In this document: positions 48,150-57,935 of the stretch, piece by piece
How the letters are laid out: the number at the start of each line of letters is the position of its first letter
How positions within the stretch are numbered: the first letter of the stretch is position 1
Source: Shimia biformata
Lineage (GTDB): Bacteria; Pseudomonadota; Alphaproteobacteria; Rhodobacterales; Rhodobacteraceae
Length of the DNA stretch: 64,000 nt
Direction of reading: 5' to 3'
NCBI RefSeq assembly: GCF_016888515.1
Contig: NZ_JAFEJK010000002.1
Span: 253,868-317,867, forward strand
The notes under the pieces: model-generated
Databases searched by the model: none
What the model was told of the DNA's origin: nothing
What the model saw: only the letters and a program-made list of their open reading frames with translations
Program-made: the position numbers and the translations under genes

Positions 48150-48180
48150 GCGTGCCGTTCCCGGCGCGACCGCTCAGAGG
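48143..48180 (+). promoter_or_regulatory. Attenuator hairpin of the leu leader
   Basis: CCTCTGAGCG (48143-48152) and CGCTCAGAGG (48171-48180) form a perfect 10-bp stem. The 18-base loop holds a smaller hairpin, GCCG-ttcc-CGGC (48154-48165). The 5' arm overlaps the last two codons and stop of the leader peptide, so a ribosome at the stop would open it while one stalled at the leucine codons would not reach it. No T-run follows, so it may act as antiterminator, Rho-dependent or translational device. Confidence 0.7.
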
Positions 48181-48229
48181 GATGCCGCTTCGCGCCACGG
48201 AACCTGGAGATTAGAAAAAGAGATCCGAC

Positions 48230-49804
48230 ATGACTGATAAACCCCAACAAGACCGCGTCTTGATTTTTGACACGACCCTGCGCGATGGCGAACAAAGCCC
48301 CGGCGCGACGATGACCCACGCCGAGAAGCTGGAAATCGCCGAAATGCTCGACGAGATGGGGGTCGACATTATCGAGGCCGGCTTCCCGATCGCCTCGGAA
48401 GGCGACTTCGCCGCCGTGAGCGAGATTGCCAAACGCTCGGTCAATTCCCGTATCTGCGGGCTGGCACGCGCCAATTTCGCCGATATCGACCGATGCTGGG
48501 AGGCGGTGAAACACGCCGGCAAGCCGCGTATCCACACGTTTATCGGCACCTCGCCGCTGCACCGCGCCATTCCGAACCTCACAATGGACGAGATGGCGGA
48601 CAAGATCCACGAAACCGTCAGTCACGCCCGCAACCTGTGCGAAAACGTGCAATGGTCGCCGATGGATGCGACCCGGACCGAGTGGGATTACCTCTGCCGC
48701 GTTGTCGAGATCGCGATCAAGGCGGGCGCCACCACGATCAATATTCCCGATACCGTCGGCTATACAGCCCCGGCGGAAAGCGCCGACCTGATCAAGCGCC
48801 TGATCGAAACCGTGCCGGGCGCGGACGAGGTGATCTTTGCCACCCATTGCCACAACGACCTTGGCATGGCGACGGCGAACTCGCTGGCTGCGGTTGCGGG
48901 CGGTGCGCGCCAGATCGAATGCACGATCAACGGCCTTGGCGAACGCGCGGGCAATACCGCGCTGGAAGAGGTGGTGATGGCGATGAAGACCCGTCACGAC
49001 ATCATGCCTTGGAAAACCGGCATCGACACCACCAAGATCATGGCAATCTCGCGCCGGGTCGCGACCGTGTCGGGCTTCCCGGTGCAGTTCAACAAGGCCA
49101 TCGTCGGCAAGAACGCCTTTGCCCATGAAAGCGGCATCCACCAGGACGGCATGCTGAAGAACCGCGAGAACTTCGAGATCATGCGCCCCGAGGATGTAGG
49201 TCTGTCGGGCACCTCGTTGCCCTTGGGCAAACATTCCGGCCGCGCGGCATTGCGTGACAAGCTGGAAACGCTTGGCTTCGAGATCGGAGACAATCAGCTC
49301 AAGGACCTGTTTGTCCGCTTCAAGGAACTGGCTGACCGCAAGAAAGAAGTGTTTGACGACGACATTATCGCCCTGATGCGTGTAGGGGCGAACGCCGAGG
49401 ATGACGCATTGCATCTGGTCTCGATGAAGGTGATCTGCGGCACCGGCGGTCCGGCGGAGTCCACGGTTGAGATGGAGATTGACGGCAAGGATGTCACCGC
49501 GACCGAAACGGGCGACGGACCGGTCGACGCGACCTTCAAGGCGATCCGGGCGATCTATCCCAACGATGCGCATTTGCAGCTTTATCAGGTGCATGCAGTG
49601 ACCGAGGGCACCGATGCCCAGGCCACCGTTTCGGTGCGTCTGGAAGAGGACGGAGTGATCGCCACGGGCGAATCCGCCAATACCGATACGGTCGTGGCTT
49701 CGGCCAAGGCCTACATCAACGCGCTGAACCGCCTGATCGTGCGCCGCACCAAGGTGGGGCAGGGTGCCGACGCGAAAGAGATTTCCTATCGCGATCTGGC
49801 TTGA
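48230..49804 (+). CDS. leuA: 2-Isopropylmalate synthase
   Basis: First committed enzyme of leucine synthesis, condensing acetyl-CoA with 2-oxoisovalerate. 524 residues: the TIM barrel with DTTLRDGEQSPGATMTHAEKLEIA, metal ligands in ATHCHNDLGMATANS and GLGERAGNTALEEVVMAM, the flexible subdomain with FAHESGIHQDG, and a C-terminal leucine-binding domain (about 390-520) for feedback inhibition. The leader peptide upstream indicates attenuation as a second layer of control. Confidence 0.98.
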   Translation: MTDKPQQDRVLIFDTTLRDGEQSPGATMTHAEKLEIAEMLDEMGVDIIEAGFPIASEGDFAAVSEIAKRSVNSRICGLARANFADIDRCWEAVKHAGKPRIHTFIGTSPLHRAIPNLTMDEMADKIHETVSHARNLCENVQWSPMDATRTEWDYLCRVVEIAIKAGATTINIPDTVGYTAPAESADLIKRLIETVPGADEVIFATHCHNDLGMATANSLAAVAGGARQIECTINGLGERAGNTALEEVVMAMKTRHDIMPWKTGIDTTKIMAISRRVATVSGFPVQFNKAIVGKNAFAHESGIHQDGMLKNRENFEIMRPEDVGLSGTSLPLGKHSGRAALRDKLETLGFEIGDNQLKDLFVRFKELADRKKEVFDDDIIALMRVGANAEDDALHLVSMKVICGTGGPAESTVEMEIDGKDVTATETGDGPVDATFKAIRAIYPNDAHLQLYQVHAVTEGTDAQATVSVRLEEDGVIATGESANTDTVVASAKAYINALNRLIVRRTKVGQGADAKEISYRDLA

Positions 49805-49823
49805 GATTAGTCAAAAAACAGCA

Positions 49824-49852
49824 AAACGGGCCGCAGGTTGAGCAGCCCGTTT
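49824..49852 (+). terminator. Terminator of leuA
   Basis: AAACGGGC (49824-49831) and GCCCGTTT (49845-49852) with a 13-base loop, followed by CCTATTCT. Starts 20 bases behind the leuA stop; the T-run is short. Confidence 0.65.
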
Positions 49853-49946
49853 CCTATTCTGCCGCAACGATTTCGTCGTGCTTGCCTTTTCGTCGCACCG
49901 CCTCATTATACACGCATACTTATACGTTGTTTCAGGGAGGCAGATT

Positions 49947-51488
49947 ATGCCGAAACTATTATTTAGGGCGGTCGCTGCGGCCGCTTTGATGTCCACGTCC
50001 ATCGGCGCAACAAGCGCCATCGCCCAGGATCAGCCGAATTTCCTGATCATCTGGGGTGACGATATCGGGTATTGGAACGTCAGCGCCTACAATCAGGGCA
50101 TGATGGGTTATGAAACCCCGAACATCGACCGGATCGCCAGGGAAGGCATGCTGTTCACACACGGTTATGGCGAACAGTCCTGTACCGCCGGCCGCGCGTC
50201 GTTTGTGACCGGTCAATCGGGGTTCCGCACCGGCTTGCTGAAAGTGGGTCTGCCTGGAGCCAAGGAAGGCATTTCAGAGAAAGATCCCACAATTGCCGAA
50301 TACATGAAGTCCAAGGGCTACATGACCGGGCAATACGGCAAAAACCACCTGGGCGACCTGGATGAGCATCTGCCCACGAACCACGGTTTTGACGAGTTCT
50401 TCGGCAACCTCTATCACCTCAACGCCGAGGAAGAGCCCGAGAACGTTGACTATCCCAAGAACCCGGAATTCCGCGAGAATTTCGGCCCGCGCGGTGTGAT
50501 CAAGTCAAATGCCGACGGGTCTGTCGAGGATACCGGCCCGCTGACCAAGAAGCGGATGGAAACCATTGACGAGGAAGTCACCGCAGGCGCGCTGGACTTC
50601 ATGGAGCGTGCGGTTTCGCAGGATAAGCCGTTCTTCCTTTGGTACAACACCACGCGGATGCACATCTTCACCCACCTCAAGCCGGAATCCCAGGGCGTGA
50701 CCGGACTGGGTGTCTACCCGGACGGCATGGTCGAGCATGACGGCATGGTAGGCCAGATGCTGGACAAGCTGGATGAGCTGGGGATCACCGACAATACGGT
50801 CGTGATGTACTCAACCGACAACGGCGCCGAGGTGTTCTCGTGGCCGGATGGTGGCACCACCCCGTTCCGCAATGAGAAGAACTCGAACTGGGAAGGCGGT
50901 TTCCGCGTTCCGATGATGATCAAGTGGCCCGGCGTTATCGAACCCGGCCGCGTGTCGAACCAGATCATCAGCCACCTCGACTGGTTCCCGACCTTCATGT
51001 CGGCGCTGGGTGATGGTGACATGAAAGAGCGCATGCTGACCGAGGCACCCTTTGGCGAAGGCAATGAGCCTGTCCATCTCGATGGTTATGACTTCATGCC
51101 ATATTTCAAAGGTGAAACCGACAAGGGGCCGCGTCGCGAGTTCTTCTATTTCTCGGATGGCGGCGACCTGATGAACCTGCGCTATGACCAGTGGAAAGTG
51201 GTCTTTGCCGAACAGCGCGCCGAAAGCTTCGACGTCTGGCAGGATCCGTTGACCCAGCTGCGTCTGCCCAAGGTGTTCAATCTTTACTCGGATCCATTCG
51301 AGAAGGCCGACCACGAGTCGATCAACTATCCGATGTGGCGGCTTGAACGCGCCTATCTGCTGGTGCCCGCACAGGCGATTGTCGCCGACTTCCTTGGCAC
51401 GTTTGCACAATATCCGCCGCGTCAGAAACCGGGCAGCTTCTCGATCGACTCGGTTCTGGAAACGCTGCAAACCAACCAGGGTGGCTGA
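49947..51488 (+). CDS. Exported sulfatase with CxAxR motif
   Basis: 513 residues from the ATG at 49947 (GGGAGG upstream), with a signal peptide ending at AIAQD. Metal ligands Asp38-Asp39 (IIWGDDIGYW) and Asp-Asn in YSTDNGAEV mark the alkaline phosphatase/sulfatase fold. The formylglycine site is Cys79 in SCTAGRASF, that is C-x-A-x-R rather than the common C-x-P-x-R, as found in one bacterial sulfatase branch. Conversion needs a formylglycine-generating enzyme or anSME, neither of which is in the window. Substrate unknown; a sulfate ester from the environment is likely. Single gene between two terminators. Confidence 0.93.
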   Translation: MPKLLFRAVAAAALMSTSIGATSAIAQDQPNFLIIWGDDIGYWNVSAYNQGMMGYETPNIDRIAREGMLFTHGYGEQSCTAGRASFVTGQSGFRTGLLKVGLPGAKEGISEKDPTIAEYMKSKGYMTGQYGKNHLGDLDEHLPTNHGFDEFFGNLYHLNAEEEPENVDYPKNPEFRENFGPRGVIKSNADGSVEDTGPLTKKRMETIDEEVTAGALDFMERAVSQDKPFFLWYNTTRMHIFTHLKPESQGVTGLGVYPDGMVEHDGMVGQMLDKLDELGITDNTVVMYSTDNGAEVFSWPDGGTTPFRNEKNSNWEGGFRVPMMIKWPGVIEPGRVSNQIISHLDWFPTFMSALGDGDMKERMLTEAPFGEGNEPVHLDGYDFMPYFKGETDKGPRREFFYFSDGGDLMNLRYDQWKVVFAEQRAESFDVWQDPLTQLRLPKVFNLYSDPFEKADHESINYPMWRLERAYLLVPAQAIVADFLGTFAQYPPRQKPGSFSIDSVLETLQTNQGG

Positions 51489-51509
51489 CGGGTCAGTCTG
51501 ACGCCTTGA

Positions 51510-52790
<1,281 letters not shown>

Positions 52791-52835
52791 TTGTCTGTTT
52801 CGGAGCGGGGCGCAGGGCCTACCGCATCTCTGTTG

Positions 52836-52863
52836 GCCTTGCCCTGACGGGGCAAGGCGTGTT
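52836..52863 (+). terminator. Terminator-like hairpin between mreB and mreC
   Basis: GCCTTGCCC (52836-52844), loop TGACG, GGGCAAGGC (52850-52858), followed by GTGTTTT. In the 157-base mreB-mreC gap; partial termination here would give more MreB than MreCD-PBP2-RodA. Confidence 0.65.
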
Positions 52864-52947
52864 TTCGGCGGCGGCAAAGCCTTGCCAAACACAGCTTGGC
52901 CCGGAATCCCCTCTACCCTCTGCTGACACCATGATATAGATGGCGGC

Positions 52948-53877
52948 ATGGCCCGCGACCGCGCACAATCCGAGGACTATCTGACCCCGCTCAAGCGGCT
53001 GCTTCTGGCGGTGTTGTTGCTTGTCCTGCTGGCGATTTTCCTGGTCTGGCGCATCGACAGTCCGCGCGTCGAACGGTTCCGCGCGCAGGTGGTGGATAAG
53101 GTCGTTCCCTCGATGGACTGGGCCATGGCGCCGATCACGGGCGCGGTGAACCTGATCCGCGATTTCCAAAGCTATCAGCGCATCGTCGTCCAGAACCAGG
53201 AACTGCGCCGCGAGTTGCAGCAGATGAAAGCCTGGAAAGAGGCCGCCCTCCAGCTTGAGCAGGAAAACGCCCGGTTGCTTGACCTCAACAACGTGCGACT
53301 TGACCCGCGCCTGACCTATGTAACCGGGGTGGTGATGGCCGACAGCGGCTCTCCTTTCCGGCAATCGGTCCTGCTTAATATCGGCGCGCGGGACGGTGTC
53401 GTCGATGGCTGGGCCGCGATGGACGGGATCGGCCTTGTCGGGCGGATTTCCGGCACCGGAGCCAGCACGTCGCGGGTGATCCTTCTGACCGACAGTTCAA
53501 GCCGGGTTCCGGCCAAGATCCAGCCTTCTGGCGTGACGGCGCTGATCGTCGGCGACAACTCGTTGGCGCCGGTGGTGGATTTTCTTGAGAACGCGGATCT
53601 TGTGCGTCCCGGCGACCGAGTCGTCAGTTCCGGCGATGGCGGGGTTTTTCCTGACGGGCTGTTGATCGGGCAGGTGGCAACCGACCCGGGCGGGCGGTTG
53701 CGGGTGCGGCTGGCGGCGGACATTGAGCGTCTGGAATTCCTGCGCGTCCTGCGGTCCCACCCGGTTGAACCGGTGTCGTCCTCCGGGCGGATCGTGGTGC
53801 CGGACGGTCCGATATCGGAACCGGCGCCGGATGTTGCACCTGAGGAAGACCCGCAAGCGGGGGCAACCAATGGCTAG
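52948..53877 (+). CDS. mreC: Rod shape-determining protein MreC
   Basis: Bitopic inner-membrane scaffold of the elongasome, 309 residues. One membrane helix (about 18-38, LLLAVLLLVLLAIFLVW), a periplasmic coiled coil (about 75-112) and the double beta-barrel domain to about 280 (GASTSRVILLTDSSSRVPA, PGDRVVSSGDGGVFPDGLLIG). The C-terminal 30 residues are acidic and proline-rich. Its stop overlaps the mreD start by 8 bases. Confidence 0.96.
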   Translation: MARDRAQSEDYLTPLKRLLLAVLLLVLLAIFLVWRIDSPRVERFRAQVVDKVVPSMDWAMAPITGAVNLIRDFQSYQRIVVQNQELRRELQQMKAWKEAALQLEQENARLLDLNNVRLDPRLTYVTGVVMADSGSPFRQSVLLNIGARDGVVDGWAAMDGIGLVGRISGTGASTSRVILLTDSSSRVPAKIQPSGVTALIVGDNSLAPVVDFLENADLVRPGDRVVSSGDGGVFPDGLLIGQVATDPGGRLRVRLAADIERLEFLRVLRSHPVEPVSSSGRIVVPDGPISEPAPDVAPEEDPQAGATNG

Positions 53878-54406
53878 CCCGATGTCGCGTGTCTGGGCCA
53901 TGCGGCTGTTGTTCCTCGGGCTGGGGGTCGGGGTGATCTTCCTGTCACTTCTACCTCTGGAAACCACGCCGCGGCGCTGGGCGGGACCGGATTTCCTAGT
54001 TCTTTTCACCGTCGCCTGGACCATTCGCCGCCCAGACTATGTGCCGGCGCTCTCCATTGCCGTCTTGTTCCTGCTTGCCGATTTCCTGTTCCTGCGCCCA
54101 CCCGGAGCCTTCACCGCGATCATGGTTGTCGCGGGTGAGTTTCTGCGCCGACGCGCCTTGTTTCTGCGAGATGCGACCTTCATGACCGACTGGCTGGCGG
54201 CAGCGGGTGCGATCGCCGGGATTACCATTGCCTATCGGTTTTTTCTGGCCGTGTTCCTGGTCGGGCAGGTTCCCCTTGGGCTGACCCTGATCCAAATGAT
54301 CATGTCGATCATTTTCTACCCTTTCGTGGTGTTGATCAGCCGCGTGGCGTTCGGATTGCGAAAGGCGGTGCCGGGTGACCTTGATCCAGCGGGGCGCATG
54401 GCATGA
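53870..54406 (+). CDS. mreD: Rod shape-determining protein MreD
   Basis: Small polytopic inner-membrane protein of the elongasome. 178 residues from the ATG at 53870, inside the end of mreC; about five membrane helices with PLETTPRRWAGPDFLVLFTVAW and RPDYVPALSIAVLFLLADFLFLRPPG. Overlaps mrdA in an ATGA junction. Confidence 0.92.
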   Translation: MASPMSRVWAMRLLFLGLGVGVIFLSLLPLETTPRRWAGPDFLVLFTVAWTIRRPDYVPALSIAVLFLLADFLFLRPPGAFTAIMVVAGEFLRRRALFLRDATFMTDWLAAAGAIAGITIAYRFFLAVFLVGQVPLGLTLIQMIMSIIFYPFVVLISRVAFGLRKAVPGDLDPAGRMA

Positions 54407-56346
54407 GACGCAGCCCAGCTGAAGGAACTGAATCGCATGCCCGTATCACCCGGCGCAGCCTGCTTTTGGGCGGAGGGATGCTGGGGTTTGCCGGGATGCT
54501 TGGTCTCAGGATGCGCTACCTGCAGCTTGAGCAGGCCGACCAGTTCCGCCTTCTGGCCGAAGAAAACCGCGTCAACATCCGCCTGATCCCACCGGCCCGG
54601 GGCGAGATTTTTGACCGCAACGGTTTTGCCATCGCGCTGAACCAGCCATCCTACCGCGTGACCATCGTCCGAGAGGACGCCGGTGATGTCGATGAGGTGA
54701 TTGCACGTCTTGCGGCATTGATCGAGCTGGATGATGTCACGCTTGAGCGCGCGATGACGGAAATGCGCCGCTCGCCGCCGTTCCTGCCGATCACAATTGC
54801 CGACCGCATCACATGGGAAGAAATGAGCCGGATCGCCGTCAACGCGCCGGCGCTGCCCGGAGTCACCCCCGAGGTCGGTCTGTCGCGGCATTATCCGCTG
54901 GGCGGGGTCTTTGCCCATGTGGTCGGCTATGTCGGGCCGGTCAGCGACTATGACCTCAGCCGGATTGAAAACCCGGACCAGCTGTTGCGTATTCCCCGGT
55001 TCCAGATCGGCAAGGTGGGCGTCGAGGCGCGGGAAGAGGAGTTGCTGCGCGGCAAGGCCGGCACGCGCCAGGTCGAGGTGAATGCCGTCGGTCGCGTGAT
55101 GCGCGAACTGGACCGCCGCGAGGGGCAGCCCGGCGCGACCATGCAATTGACCATCGATCGCCAGCTTCAGGCCTATGTGCAGGCCCGGCTCGGTGACGAA
55201 AGCGCCGCCGCCGTGGTGCTGAACGCAAGGACAGGAGAGATCCTGTCGATCAACTCGTCCCCGACCTTCGATCCGAACCTGTTTGTCACCGGCATCTCGG
55301 TCGCCGACTACCGGGATCTGACCGAAAACGACCACCGCCCGCTGGCTAACAAATCGGTGCAGGGGACCTACCCGCCGGGTTCGACGTTCAAGATGGTGAC
55401 CGCGCTGGCCGCGCTGGAAGAGGGGCTTTTCGATGAGCGCGACACCGTCTGGTGCCCCGGTCACCTTGAAGTGTCGAACCGTCGCTTCCACTGCTGGAAA
55501 CGTGCAGGCCACGGGCATATGAACCTGAACACGGCGCTGCGGGAAAGCTGTGACGTCTATTTCTACGAATTGGCGCTCAAGGTCGGAATTGACAAGATTT
55601 CCGCCATGGCCGAACGGCTCGGCCTTGGCACCCGGTTCGAAATCCCGATGTCGGGTGTCGCGCAGGGTCTGAACCCGACCCGCGACTGGAAACAGTCGGT
55701 GCGCGGCGCGCCCTGGGTGGTCGGCGACACGGTAAACGTGTCGATCGGGCAGGGGTTCGTCCTGGCCTCGCCCCTGCAACTGGCGGTTATGACCGCGCGG
55801 TTGGCAACGGGGCTTGCGGTCGAGCCGTCGCTGGTGAAATCGGTTGAAGGCGAAGACCGGACCCTGCCAGAGCCCGTTCCTCTTGCCATCAATCCCCAGC
55901 ACCTGCAGGCGGTACGCGGTGCGATGTTCGCGGTTTCGAACCACCGGCGCGGCACCGCCTATGGCAGCCGCATCATCGAGGACGCCTATCGCATGGCGGG
56001 CAAGACTGGCACCAGCCAGGTCCGCAACATCACGGCCGCTGAACGTGCCGCCGGTGTCACCCGGAACGAAGACCTTCCTTGGGAGCGACGTGACCATGCG
56101 CTGTTTGTTGACTTTGCCCCGTTCGACAATCCCGAAATCGCCGTTGCCGTGGTGGTCGAACATGGTGGCGGCGGCTCGACTGCGGCGGCACCGATCGCCC
56201 GCGACATCACACTTCAGGCGCTTTTCAAGGGCGACCCGCCGCTCGATGCCTATCCCGTCAAGGACCGCGACCGCATCGCCACCCAGCAAGAGCGAATTCG
56301 CAAGCTGATGCCCGATCCCGACGGCCACAAAAGGACGCGGGCATGA
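54403..56346 (+). CDS. mrdA: Penicillin-binding protein 2
   Basis: Transpeptidase that cross-links peptidoglycan during elongation together with RodA. 647 residues: an N-terminal anchor (about 22-40), the dimerisation domain with PARGEIFDRNGFAIALN, and the transpeptidase domain with nucleophile Ser327 in PPGSTFK and KTGTSQ near the end. Starts in the mreD stop (ATGA) and overlaps rodA in the same way. Confidence 0.98.
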   Translation: MRRSPAEGTESHARITRRSLLLGGGMLGFAGMLGLRMRYLQLEQADQFRLLAEENRVNIRLIPPARGEIFDRNGFAIALNQPSYRVTIVREDAGDVDEVIARLAALIELDDVTLERAMTEMRRSPPFLPITIADRITWEEMSRIAVNAPALPGVTPEVGLSRHYPLGGVFAHVVGYVGPVSDYDLSRIENPDQLLRIPRFQIGKVGVEAREEELLRGKAGTRQVEVNAVGRVMRELDRREGQPGATMQLTIDRQLQAYVQARLGDESAAAVVLNARTGEILSINSSPTFDPNLFVTGISVADYRDLTENDHRPLANKSVQGTYPPGSTFKMVTALAALEEGLFDERDTVWCPGHLEVSNRRFHCWKRAGHGHMNLNTALRESCDVYFYELALKVGIDKISAMAERLGLGTRFEIPMSGVAQGLNPTRDWKQSVRGAPWVVGDTVNVSIGQGFVLASPLQLAVMTARLATGLAVEPSLVKSVEGEDRTLPEPVPLAINPQHLQAVRGAMFAVSNHRRGTAYGSRIIEDAYRMAGKTGTSQVRNITAAERAAGVTRNEDLPWERRDHALFVDFAPFDNPEIAVAVVVEHGGGGSTAAAPIARDITLQALFKGDPPLDAYPVKDRDRIATQQERIRKLMPDPDGHKRTRA

Positions 56347-57482
56347 GTTATCTGGAATATGCCGTCAAGACGGTGCCGACGGGCTGGCGCAAGATCCTGT
56401 ATCTGAACTGGCCGCTGATCCTTTTGATCATGGCAGTCGCCAGCACCGGATTCCTGATGCTCTATTCGGTGGCCGGAGGGTCGTTCTCACCCTGGGTCGA
56501 GCCGCAGTTGAAGCGCTTTGTCATGGGGCTGGTGCTGATGCTGTTTGTGGCGATGGTCCCGATCTGGTTCTGGCGAAACATCTCGGTCGTGGCCTATCTG
56601 GGCACGCTGGTCCTGTTGATCCTGGTCGAGATAATGGGCAGCGTCGGCATGGGGGCCCAGCGGTGGATCGACCTCGGTTTCATGCGTCTGCAACCGTCCG
56701 AGCTGATGAAGATAACGCTGGTGATGCTGTTGGCGGCCTATTACGACTGGTTGCCCCTGCCGCGTACCTCTCGTCCGATCTGGGTGGCTATCCCGGTCCT
56801 GATCATCCTGATCCCCACTGCCCTGGTCTTGCGCCAGCCCGACCTTGGTACGTCGATCCTGCTGCTGGCGGGCGGCGGAATGGTGATGTTCATGGCCGGT
56901 GTCCACTGGGCCTATTTCGCCGCCGTGATCGGCATGGGCGTGGGGCTGGTGACGGCAGTATTTCAGTCCCGCGGGACCGAGTGGCAATTGCTGAAGGACT
57001 ACCAGTATCGCCGCATCGACACTTTCCTTGATCCCGCCAGCGACCCTCTGGGGGCGGGCTATCACATTACCCAATCCAAGATCGCCCTGGGATCGGGCGG
57101 CTGGACGGGCCGGGGGTTCATGCAAGGCACGCAAAGCCGGTTGAACTTCCTGCCGGAAAAACACACCGACTTCATCTTTACCACGCTCGCGGAAGAGTTT
57201 GGATTTGTTGGCGCTTTCTCGCTGTTGTCGCTTTACGCTCTGATCGTGGTCTTCTGCATCGCGTCGGCGCTGATGAACCGAGACCGCTTCTCCTCGCTTC
57301 TGACACTGGGGATCGCCGCGACTTTCTTCCTGTTTTTTGCCGTCAACATGTCGATGGTGATGGGTTTGGCCCCGGTCGTGGGTGTACCGTTGCCGCTGGT
57401 CAGCTATGGTGGGTCGGCGATGCTGGTCCTGATGGTGGCCTTCGGCCTTGTCCAGAGCGCGCACGTTCACCGCGCCCGCTAA
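56343..57482 (+). CDS. rodA: Peptidoglycan glycosyltransferase RodA
   Basis: SEDS-family glycan polymerase, 379 residues with about ten membrane helices. Diagnostic segments: GAQRWIDLGFMRLQPSELMKI, RQPDLGTSILL, the long periplasmic loop ending ITQSKIALGSGGWTGRGFMQGTQSRLNFLPEKHTDFIF region with the catalytic aspartate, and VPLPLVSYGGSAML. Last gene of mreBCD-mrdA-rodA. Confidence 0.98.
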   Translation: MSYLEYAVKTVPTGWRKILYLNWPLILLIMAVASTGFLMLYSVAGGSFSPWVEPQLKRFVMGLVLMLFVAMVPIWFWRNISVVAYLGTLVLLILVEIMGSVGMGAQRWIDLGFMRLQPSELMKITLVMLLAAYYDWLPLPRTSRPIWVAIPVLIILIPTALVLRQPDLGTSILLLAGGGMVMFMAGVHWAYFAAVIGMGVGLVTAVFQSRGTEWQLLKDYQYRRIDTFLDPASDPLGAGYHITQSKIALGSGGWTGRGFMQGTQSRLNFLPEKHTDFIFTTLAEEFGFVGAFSLLSLYALIVVFCIASALMNRDRFSSLLTLGIAATFFLFFAVNMSMVMGLAPVVGVPLPLVSYGGSAMLVLMVAFGLVQSAHVHRAR

Positions 57483-57485
57483 AGG

Positions 57486-57881
57486 TTACTCCCACCACGG
57501 ATCAATAGCTGCGATATCGTCGTCGGACCAGCCGAAGTGATGCGCAAATTCATGCACGGTGACATGAGCGACCAATTCCGCAAAAGTGACTCCGTCGGCG
57601 GCGCGGTCCTCAAGTTCGGCCAGGATCGGTTTGCGGAACAGGAACACAGTATCGGGCATCATCGGCTGATCGAAATGCGATTTTTCGGTCAGCGGGATGC
57701 CCTCGTATAGCCCGGTCAGCTCAATCGGATCGTCAATCTCCATCTCGGCCAACAGAGCGCGTGGCGGCCAGTCCTCGACATGGATGGCGACATCGCTGGC
57801 AAGGGAAGCAAAAGGCGCTGGAAAGGCACGCACTGTTGCTGCGGCGATTTCCAGCATGTGTTCGGCGCTTTGGTCTGTCAT
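57486..57881 (-). CDS. Zincin-like metallopeptidase (DUF1025 type)
   Basis: 131-residue cytoplasmic protein with the zinc motif HEFAH at 110-114, followed by HFGWSDDDI, and the preceding GLYEGIPLTEK and VFLFRKPILAE, all typical of the PF06262 family of minimal metallopeptidases. The physiological substrate is unknown. Convergent with rodA, 3 bases apart. Confidence 0.9.
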   Translation of the reverse strand: MTDQSAEHMLEIAAATVRAFPAPFASLASDVAIHVEDWPPRALLAEMEIDDPIELTGLYEGIPLTEKSHFDQPMMPDTVFLFRKPILAELEDRAADGVTFAELVAHVTVHEFAHHFGWSDDDIAAIDPWWE

Positions 57882-57935
57882 GCGCCCAGCTTTGCCCCCG
57901 CCCGCCTAAAGGTGCAAGCGGGGACAGGTGGTTGG

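Noticed and set aside
54316-56328. 670-codon minus-strand frame opposite mrdA
   Set aside because: Antisense shadow of PBP2; no ribosome site and no family resemblance.
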